A stretch of DNA of 64,000 nt from Flaccisagitta enflata (GCA_965153355.1 OZ231126.1:13268001-13332000); one strand, 5' to 3'. Positions 13,583 through 25,501 are shown, counted from the first letter of the stretch. Notes: generated from the letters alone by a model not told the origin. A program made the numbers and translations.

Positions 13583-13704
13583 TATCAACAATGATGTGTT
13601 GCTATTTAGTCATTCGCACCTTACTAAGATAGATATATTGGCCCGTCAGTTTATCGATAAGTTGATGTGTCGGTGACAGCTTCAATTTCTTATCGATTAT
13701 AAGT

Positions 13705-14522
13705 CGCTGGTTAAGCTACAATATAAGAGGATCTGTCCGTATCTAGGTTGGCAGGTATGTAGTTAGGTAGGTAGGTCGGTTGAGCGAAATTTTGGATGAT
13801 GCAAAATTGACTAAAATAGTGAATTCTGACCATTGAATATATTTTGTGGTATAATAAATCAGTGCATGAAGACATCAGAATGAGTATTTAACCTGACTAT
13901 TGATTCGGCAGAAAATTTATTTATCTAAGATTCGAAGAATAGTTTCAGACAACTATTTTAGATGGCGGCCATTTAAAGTTTTTAAGGACAATTGTCCTAA
14001 ATTATTTTGAGACAATTGTCCTTAAAAACTTGAAATGGCTATAAAATCTGAAATAATTGTCTGACTGAGCTGTTCTTGTAGTCTAGGACAGGTAAAATTT
14101 TTTGCCGAATCTAATGGTCTGGGTTAGAACACTCAATTCGGATGTCTTCATGCACTTTGATTTCACGAGTTATTTTTTTTGACAGCCAAATATATTCAAG
14201 GAATTAAGTATCTTTTAATTAAGTTAGACACAAAAAATTAAGTTTGGGAAATGAAATTAAAGTAACAAAAATTAATCCTCCAGTTTTAGCCGGGTTTGCT
14301 CGGAAGGTACTGTAGGTTGGCAGGTATGTAGTTAAGTAGGTAGGTCGGTTGAGCGAAATATTGGATGATGAAAATTGACTGAAATAGTGAATTCTGACCA
14401 CTACTGCTCCTGCCCAGCCACATTACCACCCCCGCCCTCGCCCGCCTCCTAACTGCCCGAGTCCACCAGCGTTAGTGCCCACCCGCCAGTGACTACTTAT
14501 TGGTCGTATATCCGGCATTGTT
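13705..14522 (+). mobile_element. Family A element carrying an inserted foldback sequence
   Basis: The start looks like ATATAAGAGGATCTGTCCG (compare 30,980 and, in minus orientation, 43,680). The end is CTGCTCCTGCCC (14,405) through GTATATCCGGCATTGTTTTC, the family A terminus. Between them lie two 90-95-bp direct repeats (13,748-13,845 and 14,315-14,405, both containing GGCAGGTATGTAGTTA) bracketing a palindromic insert. It is interpreted as a composite insertion, and the boundaries are approximate. Confidence 0.5.
13861..14156. repeat. Foldback sequence, shared with the hAT element downstream
   Basis: Arms AGTGCATGAAGACATC (13,861) and its reverse complement (14,141-14,156) enclose an imperfect palindrome centred on AATTGTCC...GGACAATT near 14,005. 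The same palindrome, interrupted by other sequence, is inside the element at 22,050-24,757. Confidence 0.8.
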
Positions 14523-15477
14523 TTCTTTATTCACTGGTCGAAAAATATAAGAAAAACGAAAGTTTCAGCATTTGAATCAGCAACAAAATTTACTGAAAGT
14601 TTTTTTTTTCTGGCCAAGTTAAAGAAAGAACGCGATTGAAGAACGCGTTTTAACGCGTTTTAACAACAGATTTAAATCGATGTAAGCGTAACCGTTACGT
14701 GGTCGTATATCCGGCATTGTTTTCTTTATTCACTGGTCGAAAAATACAAAAAAAACAAAAGCTTCAACATTCGAATCAGCAACAAAATTTACTGAAAGTT
14801 TTTTTTCTGGCCAACTTCCTCCCAGCCACATTAACGAACGCCTTTTAACGCGTTTAACACCACGTTAGCATATCGTGTAAGCCAGTACTAAGGTGTATAT
14901 CCGGCATTGTTTTCTTTATTCACTGGTCGAAAAATACAATAAAAACAAAAGCTTCAGCATTCGAATCAGCAACAAAATTTACTGAAAGTTTTTTTTTCTG
15001 GCCAAGTTAAAGAAAGAACGCGATTGAGGAACGCGTTTTAACGCGTTTTAACAACACGTTTAAATCGATGTAAGCGTAACCGTTACGTGGTCGTATATCC
15101 TGCATTGTTTTCTTTATTCACTGGTCGAAAAATACAAGAAAAACGAAAGCTTCAACATTTGAATCAGCAACAAAATTTACTGAAAGTTTTTTTTCTGGCC
15201 AAGTTAATCAAAGAACGCGATTGAAAAACGCGTTTTAACGCGTTTTAACAACACATTTAAATCGATGTAAGCGTAACCGTTACGTGGTCGTATATCCGGC
15301 ATTGTTTTCTTTATTCACTGGTCGAAAAATACAAGAAAAACGAAAGCTTCAACATTTGAATCAGCAACAAAATTTACTGAAAGTTTTTTTTCTGGCCAAG
15401 TTAATCAAAGAACGCGATTGAAGAACGCGTTTTAACGCGTTTTAACAACACGTTTAAATCGATGTAAGCGTAATCGT
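14503..15477 (+). repeat. 197-bp satellite, five copies
   Basis: Starts fall at about 14,503, 14,702, 14,893, 15,090 and 15,287, so four of the five are 197-199 bp long. Each begins with a family A-like terminus (TATATCCGGCATTGTTTTC) and continues ATTCACTGGTCGAAAAATA, a T tract, and AACGCGTTTTAACGCG. The third unit start is shortened and altered. The array grows directly from the end of a family A element. Confidence 0.92.
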
Positions 15478-15596
15478 ACCAAGTGACACCAGGCGAAGGT
15501 TTATATCCATCTCATCTAAAAACCATATTGCATTAGGCAGTGTTGCCGTGAACCAACTAATCCATTCTCTCCTTGCTCTTTTTGGGCTACAGGTCT

Positions 15597-15751
15597 CTGT
15601 CTCTGTCTCTGTCTCTGTCTCTGTCTCTGTCTCTCCGAAACTATATTTGTCTCTATCTCTATCTCTATCTCTCTCCTTGCTTTTTGGCCTCACGGGCGAT
15701 CCAAAAACTCTTCAGATCACCAGAAACATCAAGCGTCTGTTGCAGACTCTC

Positions 15752-15814
<63 letters not shown>

Positions 15815-15820
15815 CTCTCT
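15597..15820. repeat. (GTCTCT)n and (CT)n microsatellites
   Basis: GTCTCT hexamers at 15,597-15,634 are followed by CTATCT units, then a pure CT run at 15,758-15,811. Confidence 0.9.
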
Positions 15821-15955
15821 TTCGAACTCTCGTAGTAGTTGACCCATGTTGACTTAGGCCCTTTTTGACCTTTTTTTCTTCTTTTCATGCTTCTTTTTTC
15901 TTTTCTATGTGGTTGTTTTGATTTTTCAGCCTCAAAACTGAAAACCACCTCTTGA

Positions 15956-16124
15956 GTGAAACAAGGCCGGATACACAGCAACCTCAGTCGCGTGTCCGGA
16001 CAGGAGCAGCATGCCAAAAAACCCCATGAATGCCAAAAAGTGAATTGTGATGGACGGATAGACGGACCGACGGACGGACTGACCCACATAGCGGGGTGTA
16101 GAATCGCGTAGCACGCGACTTAAA
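15956..16124 (-). mobile_element. Family A (DINE/pearl-like) element, minus copy
   Basis: It reads AACAAGGCCGGATACAC, then CAGTCGCGTGTCCGGACAGG, a GACGGACC tract, and GTAGAATCGCGTAGCACGCGACTT. The hairpin end faces a second copy that starts only about 14 bp away in opposite orientation. Confidence 0.8.
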
Positions 16125-16132
16125 AAGATCAT

Positions 16133-16405
16133 TTTTAGTCGCGTGCTACGCGACTCTACAACCCGCTTTGTCGGTCCGTCCGTCCGTCCGTCCGTCCGGC
16201 CGTCCGTCCGTCCGTCCGTCCGTCCGTCCGTCCGTCCGTCCGTCCGTCCGTCCGTCCGTCCGTCCGGCCGTCACAATTTCCTTTTTTTTTTTTTTAACAG
16301 TCTTTGGCCTCACTGCTCCTGCCCAAATGATTGAGTGACCTCAAATACAGCCCCTGCCCACCCGCACGCGACTAGGGTAGCCGTGTATCCGGCCTTGTTT
16401 TTTCA
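16133..16405 (+). mobile_element. Family A (DINE/pearl-like) element, plus copy
   Basis: One of the best-preserved copies. TTTTTAGTCGCGTGC starts a hairpin with 7-bp stem AGTCGCG/CGCGACT and loop TGCTA. ACAACCCGCTTTGTC and a (GTCC)n tract of about 90 bp follow. Then come CTGCTCCTGCCC, CCCACCCGCACGCGACT (inverse of the first subterminal motif) and GTGTATCCGGCCTTGTTTT. No open frame codes for a replication or transposase protein. The architecture resembles Helentron-associated DINE-1/pearl elements; assignment is inferred. Confidence 0.8.
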
Positions 16406-16735
16406 AATATCGGCTCTACAGCATTCGATCCACATAATCGTTACTTGAATACCCTACTTTGAATTTCAATCTAGGACATTGTCTGTCATTGGTAGTACTC
16501 ACTTTTACCTGGACCGCATTCAATAATCAACATCGCTGATTCCAATTTAGAAATGATTCAAATATTTCTTGACCAAGTTGCAGATCTGACTTCAGGGGTA
16601 TCGCAGGCAGCTTTTGATTATCATCATTTTCCTCCCTCTCTTGTAAAAATACTTTTCTTTTCGGCGACCCTCGGACAAGATTTAGCCATATTGACCCGTC
16701 GATTGCAGAAAGAAGGACGCACGCAGCACGTCGTT

Positions 16736-16945
<210 letters not shown>

Positions 16946-17272
16946 AAGGAAAAAAAATTGTCATAAAGCATGCGAGCATGAAAGTATGAGAGCATAAGTT
17001 CACGTTTTCGTAACTGGCATCAGATCGTTGCTGAGATCGTCATTTTTCGACCTCTCATTTTTGGCATTGGTGGGCTCGAGGCGGAGGCGGCGGCAGTGGT
17101 GGCAGTGGCGGCGGAGGCGGCCTTTCGAACCCCGTAAAATTTGACCAAGAGGCCACAAAAACCACTCAATCTCTTTTTATTGCAGAAACATTCGTTTCCC
17201 TGCCTCCAATTCAGACAAGTGGAATTTAGATCCAGGAGAGACCAAAGACAAGAAAAAAAAAAAGGAAAACGA

Positions 17273-17522
17273 ACAGACAGACAGGCTGTCAGTCAGACTG
17301 GCAGACAGACACACAGACAGATTGGGAGGGAAAAACCGACATACAAGTAAAATTTAACCCCAACGGAAACCGAATGGAAAACAGAATGACAGACAGGCAG
17401 ACAGGCAGACATACAGACAGACAGATAGACAGGTAGACAGACAAAAGGACGGACAGAGCCAGACTGTCAGACAGACACAGAGACAGACAGATTGACAGAC
17501 AGACAGAACGACGGACCGACAA
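17273..17522. repeat. (GACA)n microsatellite, impure
   Basis: GACA/GACG/GGCA tetramers over about 250 bp with interruptions, the complement of the GTCT tracts elsewhere. Confidence 0.85.
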
Positions 17523-19795
17523 GTAGAGTCACAGAAAAATAGAACGCGAGGCAACTTTCTATTTAGGACCAGCACGAGGTCAAAGCCGAAATGACTAATG
17601 ACGTTTGTTGCACCAACCGTGAACACCATAGATCAAATCCAATAAAAAAAACATAGATCATTGACTAATTCACAACCGATTTGGGAACTACAGCTTTTCA
17701 AAAGGAAACAATACGCCAACTTGGACGGTTACACAACCGAAGCAATTAAAAACTTTACACGAGCTGGTTTAGAGGACAATGTAACTTGGCCGGAAAGACT
17801 ACCATCGGTGGCTCCCCTTCCTTCACGATTGGCAGAAGGCGCAACGCCTCCTTCAAATAATTTATTTGTATTGTATTGACAGGAGATTCCACCAGGCGTG
17901 ACACTTATCTACCTACCCTTTTTTCTAATCCTGTGCATAAATTCACTCTCAGCCTGACAGTTTCCGTAGAATTTCTTTGTCTTCACTGACCCTTGCCATT
18001 GCCAATCCTGCTTGTCCTTGGTTAAATTTGCCCCTCATCTCCGATTGGATTAGAAATGCCCTTTGTCCATGTCCTTGTTCCCTGGTCCACTTCCCACCTA
18101 GTTTGATTCCCCTTACCCAAGCCGTACTGTCTTATCTCCCTCATCTGTAAGCCGAACTTGTTCTAATTGTCTTGTTTCGTTTTTTGCAAATTGTTTACAT
18201 TTGCCAAGTTTTCCCCTGAATTCTAAAATCTTTTTTCTTCTTTCCCATTAACCATCAGGATTGTCATCAAAGGCCGCACAGTCAGGAAACAACGACTGCA
18301 ACATGAAAATTGGGCATCGTTCCGTTGGTGCCCTCAAAACCACACTTCAAACAATCCAGGAAAGTTTATTTTCATCTACATGGTATAAAGAAAACGCGTT
18401 TAAAAAAAATCATGCATTCATTGCCACCGGATTAGAGTGAAATCTGATCCAACAGGCAATGGCCACAACTGGTGACCTTTGGTCATCGCCTTAAAAACCC
18501 TTGCGTAACCCCCTTTCTCTGGGGTAGCAACAAACTTCCTCTTTTAACTGCTCTTGAAACAAACGGAGAAACCATATGGATAGATGTGTCTGTTGAATCA
18601 TTTCAAAAAAAGGCATAATTGAATGTGTAGGCCCTTGATCGCTATTGGTTTGCTAGAACTTGTAAACATGTTAAATTAGGTTTTATGTATCTTATCAATT
18701 TGCGAATGGGGCTTATTTGAGTGGATTGAGAAGCAAGCCCTAAGTTGATTCTGTCAAATAAGTGGAAGTATCCACTCTGTAACGCGTTCAAATATGTCAT
18801 CTGTACTTATATTTCCCTCTCCTAGATTTCTTCTTCCGCCTACCGCGCAGCATCATTTGACATGGGGGCCTTTTACGTTATCCTTCAACTCTTAGGCGGA
18901 CGGGAAATCAGAACCGGGAAAATTAGCGTTAAACAACAACCTCAACAGCAACTCAAATTCAACAACAAACGTAACAACAAACGTAACAACAAACTAAACA
19001 ACAATAACAACAACAACCACAACAACAACCACAACAAACTCAACAGCAACTAAAAAGTCTTTCTCAAGAAGTCACAACTTCTTTCGGGTTACATAATCAA
19101 CAAGCTTCCATTATCGCGCTCAATGAATGCAATTCCTGAAAATAACTCTCTCATTTGCGTATCATTGTATACTGTGTCTTATAGAGTTTGGAGTTTTTGA
19201 CCAAATCACCTGGTGGCATATAACGTAAGTATATTCTGCAGTATCTGCATACAAGAGTGCGTATAAGAGGAGTGTTCAGTCTAAAATACGCATTTTTACG
19301 TTTTTTTAAGTTTCCCCACTAAAACTCTAAGTTTTCATATGAAAACCATATCCAAATAGGAGAAGAAATCTCCGAGGCATTGTCCTTATAATCTGCAATT
19401 TGTTGCGAAAAATCCATGATTGTGATAGAGGAGAAAAAGGATGTACTCGTAGTTTAAGGGCTAAGACTTAGCACAACTTGTTTAAAAGCACTGATGTCAA
19501 TGAGGTTTATATAGCATGGGTGGTGGGGTGAACCTTCTCTCTCTCTCTTTGTCACTGGAATTTTCGAGGCGGTAATTCAAAAATCGAAGAAATGGACCGC
19601 GACCAATGGTTTCTTTTCTCGGTTTTTGACTCTTGGGATTTCGGCCTCGCAAATTCACGTGACCATTGTTTCAATCTGTCTTATTATCACCCTAATCAAT
19701 CGATGTTTCTTGTAACTGGCTTTCGCCCTTCCACCTGGCCTCGAATTTTATCTGTTTTTTTTTTCTTCTGGCATATCTGTTTGTTTATCAGTTTT
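17523..19795. other. Gene-free stretch of 2.3 kb
   Basis: Mixed composition. There is a 72-codon open frame at 17,661-17,879 and a CAA-rich patch near 18,935-19,050, neither gene-like. No splice-bounded exon, RNA gene or terminal inverted repeat was recognised. Confidence 0.45.
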
Positions 19796-19799
19796 TCTA

Positions 19800-19809
19800 T
19801 CTGTCTGCC

Positions 19810-19862
<53 letters not shown>

Positions 19863-19935
19863 GCCTGTCTTCCTATCTGTCTATCAGTTTGTCGGAAAAA
19901 AATTGTCTGTCTGCCTCTGTGCATCTGTTTGCTTC

Positions 19936-20002
<67 letters not shown>
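19800..20002. repeat. (GTCT)n/(CT)n microsatellites
   Basis: Two GTCT runs (19,808-19,862 and 19,938-19,968) and a CT run to 20,002. Confidence 0.9.
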
Positions 20003-20005
<3 letters not shown>

Positions 20006-20649
20006 CTTGGCAGGGCAAATGGATCATTTGCCACCTGTTCCTTTTACCTATTATGCGTCATGAATTCCATGTACCTTTTTTCATGTTTTTTATGTTCGCG
20101 CTGAATAAGACACCATTTACTTCTGCTAAACGCGTCACGAAAGATCAATGAGAAACTACAAAACAAATAATTTTTTAAAACCAAAGATGGTGGTTTTCAT
20201 CACATTTAGATTTTCATTTATTTTAATCTATTATTGCGTTTTTCGTCATGTGAATGTTATTATGCCAGTGATTACAATTATTGCCGACCGGAAAAAAAAT
20301 GTAAAAACGTTTTTTTTACTTTTTTTACCAATAATCTAGGCTGTGTCAGTCAGTCTGCATCAAGTTGCTTCAGTGTTTTTTCATTTCTTTGAGAGTGGCT
20401 TTTTTTCATCAATGCTTTGATCAAAAAACCAAAATGGCTTCTGCATCTATGCCCTTACATACCCGCTTATAATTAAAGGACTTAAAGAAAAAAAATTTGA
20501 CCTGTCATCTAAATATCTTTCCAGAAATATCCTCTTGTAGTTTATTTGTAGCTTCACCATATCACTTTGGGAATTGATGCTTATAGGATGTAAACATAGA
20601 AATATTACCATGGCTCTCTTGTTATTCTTTGCTTTTGTGTTGAATTGTC

Positions 20650-20692
20650 TGTGTCTCTGTGTCTGTCTCTGTGTCTCTGTGTCTGTCTCTGG

Positions 20693-20759
<67 letters not shown>

Positions 20760-20760
20760 C
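20650..20760. repeat. (GTCTCT)n/(CT)n microsatellite
   Basis: GTGTCTCT units, then GTCT, then about 23 CT units and a TCC-rich tail. From 20,761 to 21,435 nothing gene-like was seen. Confidence 0.88.
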
Positions 20761-21435
20761 CCCTCTTCCTCTTCCTCCTCTTCCTCCTCCTCCATCTGAA
20801 AAAACCTCAAACCGTAAACGCATTTTGGCGCCTAATACGTTTTTGCGTCACATCAGCCACTTCCGGTAGAGGTGGCGTATAAAAAAGCGTATAGGTAAAC
20901 TCTAGTGTCTTATTACTGCTTTGGACCCATGGCTTATTTGTAATCCTTCCGATAAGTTTTATTGTAAATCGTCATTTCCCCCACACATGTTCGGAGAATA
21001 TATTCATTTTTCATTTCATTTTTCATTTGTCGATATAGGATTAAGAGACCTGATTCGACTGATTACTATGCAATTCCCGCTACATCTTAAAACGAAAGAA
21101 ATTACCATTTGAAACGGTTTATGGCCAAGAATTTATCAACTGATTATTTGTTTTTTTAAAGAGTCTTTGCACTTGGAAGGTAATACTCGTCAAATGGCAA
21201 AATCAACATTAAACTATTACAATACCATTCAAAAACTTTCAACTCCAATTCAACTGATATCCCCCAAAAGAGACCGGTTTGGATGTAAACCACATTATGC
21301 AAAGGAGTTATTTGTACTCGACTAACATTAACGTCTTGAAACATGGACTTACAGGGAGGAATCTCCACGAAGGACTTCCCTCAAAGTGTACATATCAGTG
21401 AAAGGGGTGTTTACCAGAGTGGTATTACCAGAGTG

Positions 21436-21576
21436 AATTTTTAGTCGCGGACACGCGACTCTACACCTTGCTGTGTCGGTCGGTAGGTTACGAATTTTGT
21501 TGAACTCCGAGCGATTATTGCATTACGGCCCCTGCCCAATTGTCCGCGACTGTCTTGCCGTGTATCCGGCCTTGTT
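21436..21576 (+). mobile_element. Family A (DINE/pearl-like) element, short copy
   Basis: TTTTTAGTCGCGGACACGCGACTCTACACC leads into a GTCGGTCGGTA tract, GGCCCCTGCCCAATTGTCCGCGACT and CGTGTATCCGGCCTTGTTTC. At about 140 bp it has both subterminal motifs but almost no GTCC tract. Confidence 0.8.
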
Positions 21577-22439
21577 TCTTTAGTGGATAATACAGTCGAG
21601 GTAATGCCTCCTCCAGATAACAAAGTAAAAGGAGTAGCTGAAGAAATCTTTTTAAAAGCCCGGATAACTGATTACTGTGCTTACTGACATTCCTTGAAAT
21701 TTTGAAACTGACCATATGAAAGTCAGTACAATATTTTGGTGATTAAATGCCAAAAAACAGCATTTTTCTGTTTTAATATCGATCAAACTAACATGCAATT
21801 GATTATCTAATAACTATCAGGTCAGGTTGTAACTACAATTTGCCAATAAGTTCTGTGCATTGCCTCGGTAATCCCACAGTAGGTCACGCAATCACTGAGA
21901 GGAAGCGCCTCAAAGGTCTTCCCACAAAGACTACATAATACTGAACAAGCTGTGAGCCAGTGAAACCCTTACAATTTTTTTTTCTTTAATAAAAATGGCT
22001 CGGTGCTTACACCACTAGCAGTCGTGGTGGGAGGATATTTTCTGAAATACAGGGGTGTATAAAGTTGAGTATTCCCCCCCCGGCGGGGAGAATAAAATCA
22101 ATCATTGGAGATGGGGAAGAAAATCCAAGGGTGAAAAAGAAATAAAACAAACAAAATTTTTAAAGATTTTATACTTTTGACAGTTCCAAAAGATACAGTA
22201 CCTTCCAAACAAACCCGGCTAAAACTGGAGGATTAATTTTTGTAACCTTAATTTTACTTCTGTATCTTTGTTTTTTGTATTTGGCCTAATTAAAGGAAAC
22301 TTAATTCCTTGAACATATTTTGCTGTCAAAAAGAATAACTCGTGAAATCAAAGTGCATGAAGACATCAATTTGGAGTGTTCTAACCCAGACCATTAGATT
22401 CAGCCAGACTATGACAGTCAGCCGTCCAAAGGCCCTATT

Positions 22440-23525
22440 CCTGCCCCAGACCCTGCCCAAGAGCGATCCCTCTATTGCCGCTCCTCCCTCTTCTCCCCTC
22501 CTTCTTCCATCCTCCTTTAACTCCTCTGCCTCCACCTCTTGTTCTGCTACCTCTCACCCTCCATACTCATACACATCTTCCGCCGTCGCCTCTGCTGCCG
22601 CTACCTAGCTCCTTTCATCCACCTACCTCTTCCGCCGTCGCCGCTATTGCCGCTACCTGCTGCATATCATGCCTCTAGACCTCTTTTGCCGCTGCCGCTA
22701 CTGCCGCTACTGCCGCTACTTTCAGTAGCGGCAATAGAGGCGGCGGCGGAAGAGGTGTAGGAAGATGTTAATGGGGGTAGAGGCAGCAGAGGTAGAGATC
22801 TAAACCCCCTAAACCTCTTCCGCCGCTGCCGCTATTGCCGCTACCTTGGGTAGCGGCACTAGCGGCAGCGGCAGAGGAGGTGTAGGGGCAAAAAATTTGC
22901 GTAAGTAGCGGCACTAGCGGCACTAGGGGAGGAGGTGTAGGGGCAAAAAATTAGCCTTAGTAGCGGCATTAGCGGCACTAGCGGCACTAGCGGCAGCGGC
23001 GGAGGAGGTGTAGGGGTAAAAAATTTGTGCAAGTAGCGGCACTAGTGGAGGAAGTGTAGGGGCAAAAAATTAGCGTCAGTAGCGGCACTAGGGGCACTAG
23101 CGGCACTAGCGGCAGCGGCGGAAGAGGTGGGTAGCGGCACTAGCGGCAGCGGCAGAGGAGTTGTAGGGGCATGGTATGGGGTAGGTAGCGGCACTAGCGG
23201 CGGCAGTGGAAGAGGTGTAGGGGCATGATATGTGATAGGTAGCGGCACTAGCGGCAGCGGCGGAAGAGTAGTAGGGGCATAAGTTGGGTTAGGTAGCGGC
23301 AGTAGCGGCGGCGGTGGCGGAAGAGGTATACAGGCATGATTTGGGGTAGGTAGAGGCAGTAGCGGCGGCGGCAGAGGAGGTTTGAGGACATGGTATAAGG
23401 TAGGTAGCGGCACTAGCGGCGGCAACGGAAGAGGTATGGGGGCATGATTTGGGGTAGGTAGCGGCACTAGCAGCAGCGGCGGAAGAGGTGTAAGGGGTAG
23501 AAAGGATAAATGAGGATAGGTAGAG
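22440..23525. repeat. GC-rich 54-bp minisatellite with hairpins
   Basis: Units starting GTAGCGGCACTAGCGGC occur at 23,131, 23,185, 23,239, 23,293, 23,350, 23,404 and 23,458, mostly 54 bp apart. Orientation flips near 22,720 and 22,846 (GCCGCTACC...GGTAGCGGC), giving strong hairpins. It splits one arm of the host foldback. The 141-codon Pro-rich minus frame is an artefact of 18-codon units. Confidence 0.85.
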
Positions 23526-23968
23526 GCAGTATAGTCGTCGACAGAAGAGGTTTAGGGGATGGAAAGGATGCTGGGAGGTAGGAAGAGACAGAAAAGGGAA
23601 GTAAAAGAAACCAGGGTGGACCGCTGGTTGTCACTGATTCAGCAGAAAATTTTACCTATCCTAGACAACAAGAACAGCTTAATCAGACAATTTTTACAGA
23701 TTCTACAGCTATTTTAAGTTTTTAAGGACAATTGTCATAAAATGATTTAGGACAATTGTCCTTAAAAACTTTAAATGGCCATAAAACCTGAAATAATTAT
23801 CTGATTGAGCTGCTTGTTCTCTTGGATAAGTAAAATTTTCTGCTGAATCCAATGGTCTGGGTAAGAACACTCCAAATTGATGCCCTCATGCACTTTGATT
23901 ACACGAGTTATTTTGTTTGACAGCAAAAAATGTTCAAAGAATTAAGTATCTTTTAATCAAATTAGATA

Positions 23969-24542
23969 CAGTAGATGTCGTCTAGACTTGGAAATACGGG
24001 GGAATTCATTACAGGAAGACAAATTTACTTAAGAGACTGATATTTGGAATATAGATTAATAAAAGGATGCTTTCTTGCCCATGGGTGTTGGTTGCTATAG
24101 AAACACATTTTCATGTATTCACGCTAAAGTATCAACATTTTGAGAAATTTCTTTAAGGACCATTGTTTAAAATAAAATTTGCTACAACTTTCCCACAGTA
24201 TGTTCTGTAAGAATATTGCTCGTTTAGTCGTTGCTAGGGAGCGTAACTATGTGTGACAGCCCTGTGATGCTCCCTAGCAACCGCCAAACCAGCGATATTC
24301 TTACAGAACATACTGTGGGAAAGTTGTAGCAAATTTTATTTTAAAGAATGTTCCCTCAAAAAATTTCTCAAAAAATTGATACTTTAGCGTAAGTACATGG
24401 AAATGTGTTTTCATGGCAACCAACACCCATGGGCAATAAAGCATCCTTTTATAAGTTTATATTTCAAATATCACTCTCTTAACTTTATTTGTCTTCTTGT
24501 AAAGAATTCCCCCGTATTTCCAAGTCTAGACGACATCTACTG
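23969..24542. mobile_element. Foldback MITE with TA target duplication, 574 bp
   Basis: A nearly perfect inverted repeat over its whole length. The ends begin CAGTAGATGTCGTCTAGACT, TA flanks at 23,967-23,968 and 24,543-24,544, and the centre is near 24,255. The related sequence at 14,219-14,250 lacks it and shows the pre-insertion order (ATTAGA-CA-CAAAAAAT against ATTAGA-TA...TA-CAAAAAAT). Confidence 0.92.
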
Positions 24543-25188
24543 TACAAAAAATAAGGTTTGGGAAATGAAATCAAAATAACAAAAATTAAGTTTTTGACTA
24601 CTACAACACTATTTTACACTATTCTGACCTTTTTTATACTATATTACTAGTCCATAGGGTAGAAAATCAAACAATTTTTTAACCCGGCGGGGAAGGTAAT
24701 CAAAGACCAGGGGGGGGGGGGAAGAAATCAAAGGCCGTTCAACTTTATACACCCCTGCTGAAATAGAAATGCAACAGTAAAATTCAATTGTTTTCTCACA
24801 TCCGGAATGATCAAATGGTTTCACAGGCAATAACAAACATTTACTGGGTCTAAACGGTTACTTTAGATTGATAGTAAGAAGTTAGATGTATGCTACAATA
24901 TTCAAATGATTTTGTTGTTGATTCGAAGTTTTGTATGTCTAAGAGTTCCTGCTTTGCTTGTCGCAATGTTATCATTCAGTTTAACTCGTGATAGGTTTTG
25001 AATGCCATCAGTATTGGATGCAAAGCGTGGCGTGCAGGTGAGCGCATCTGGGCAGGGGCAGCAAGGAAAAGAAGCTTATGAGCTGTGACTGATGAGGCCA
25101 ACACCAACAGGTGCATATGACATGTATACATGTGATATATAGGGCCTAAATTAAACACAAACACATTTTCGCAAATTATTGTTATCTT

Positions 25189-25501
<313 letters not shown>

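Larger units (their letters stand above)
22050..24757. mobile_element. hAT-type non-autonomous element, 2.7 kb, nested
   Basis: Terminal inverted repeats CAGGGGTGTATAAAGTTGA (left; reverse complement at 24,739-24,757) are flanked by a perfect 8-bp target duplication, CTGAAATA, at 22,042-22,049 and 24,758-24,765. Both the CAGGGG terminus and the 8-bp duplication are typical of hAT. No transposase frame is present. The interior holds a long foldback (arms near 22,185-22,406 and 23,640-23,930), a GC-rich 54-bp minisatellite and a separate TA-flanked MITE. Confidence 0.85.

Noticed and set aside
17661-17879. 72-codon frame of unbiased composition
   Set aside because: It matches no family I know and is too short to support alone, with no neighbouring exon.
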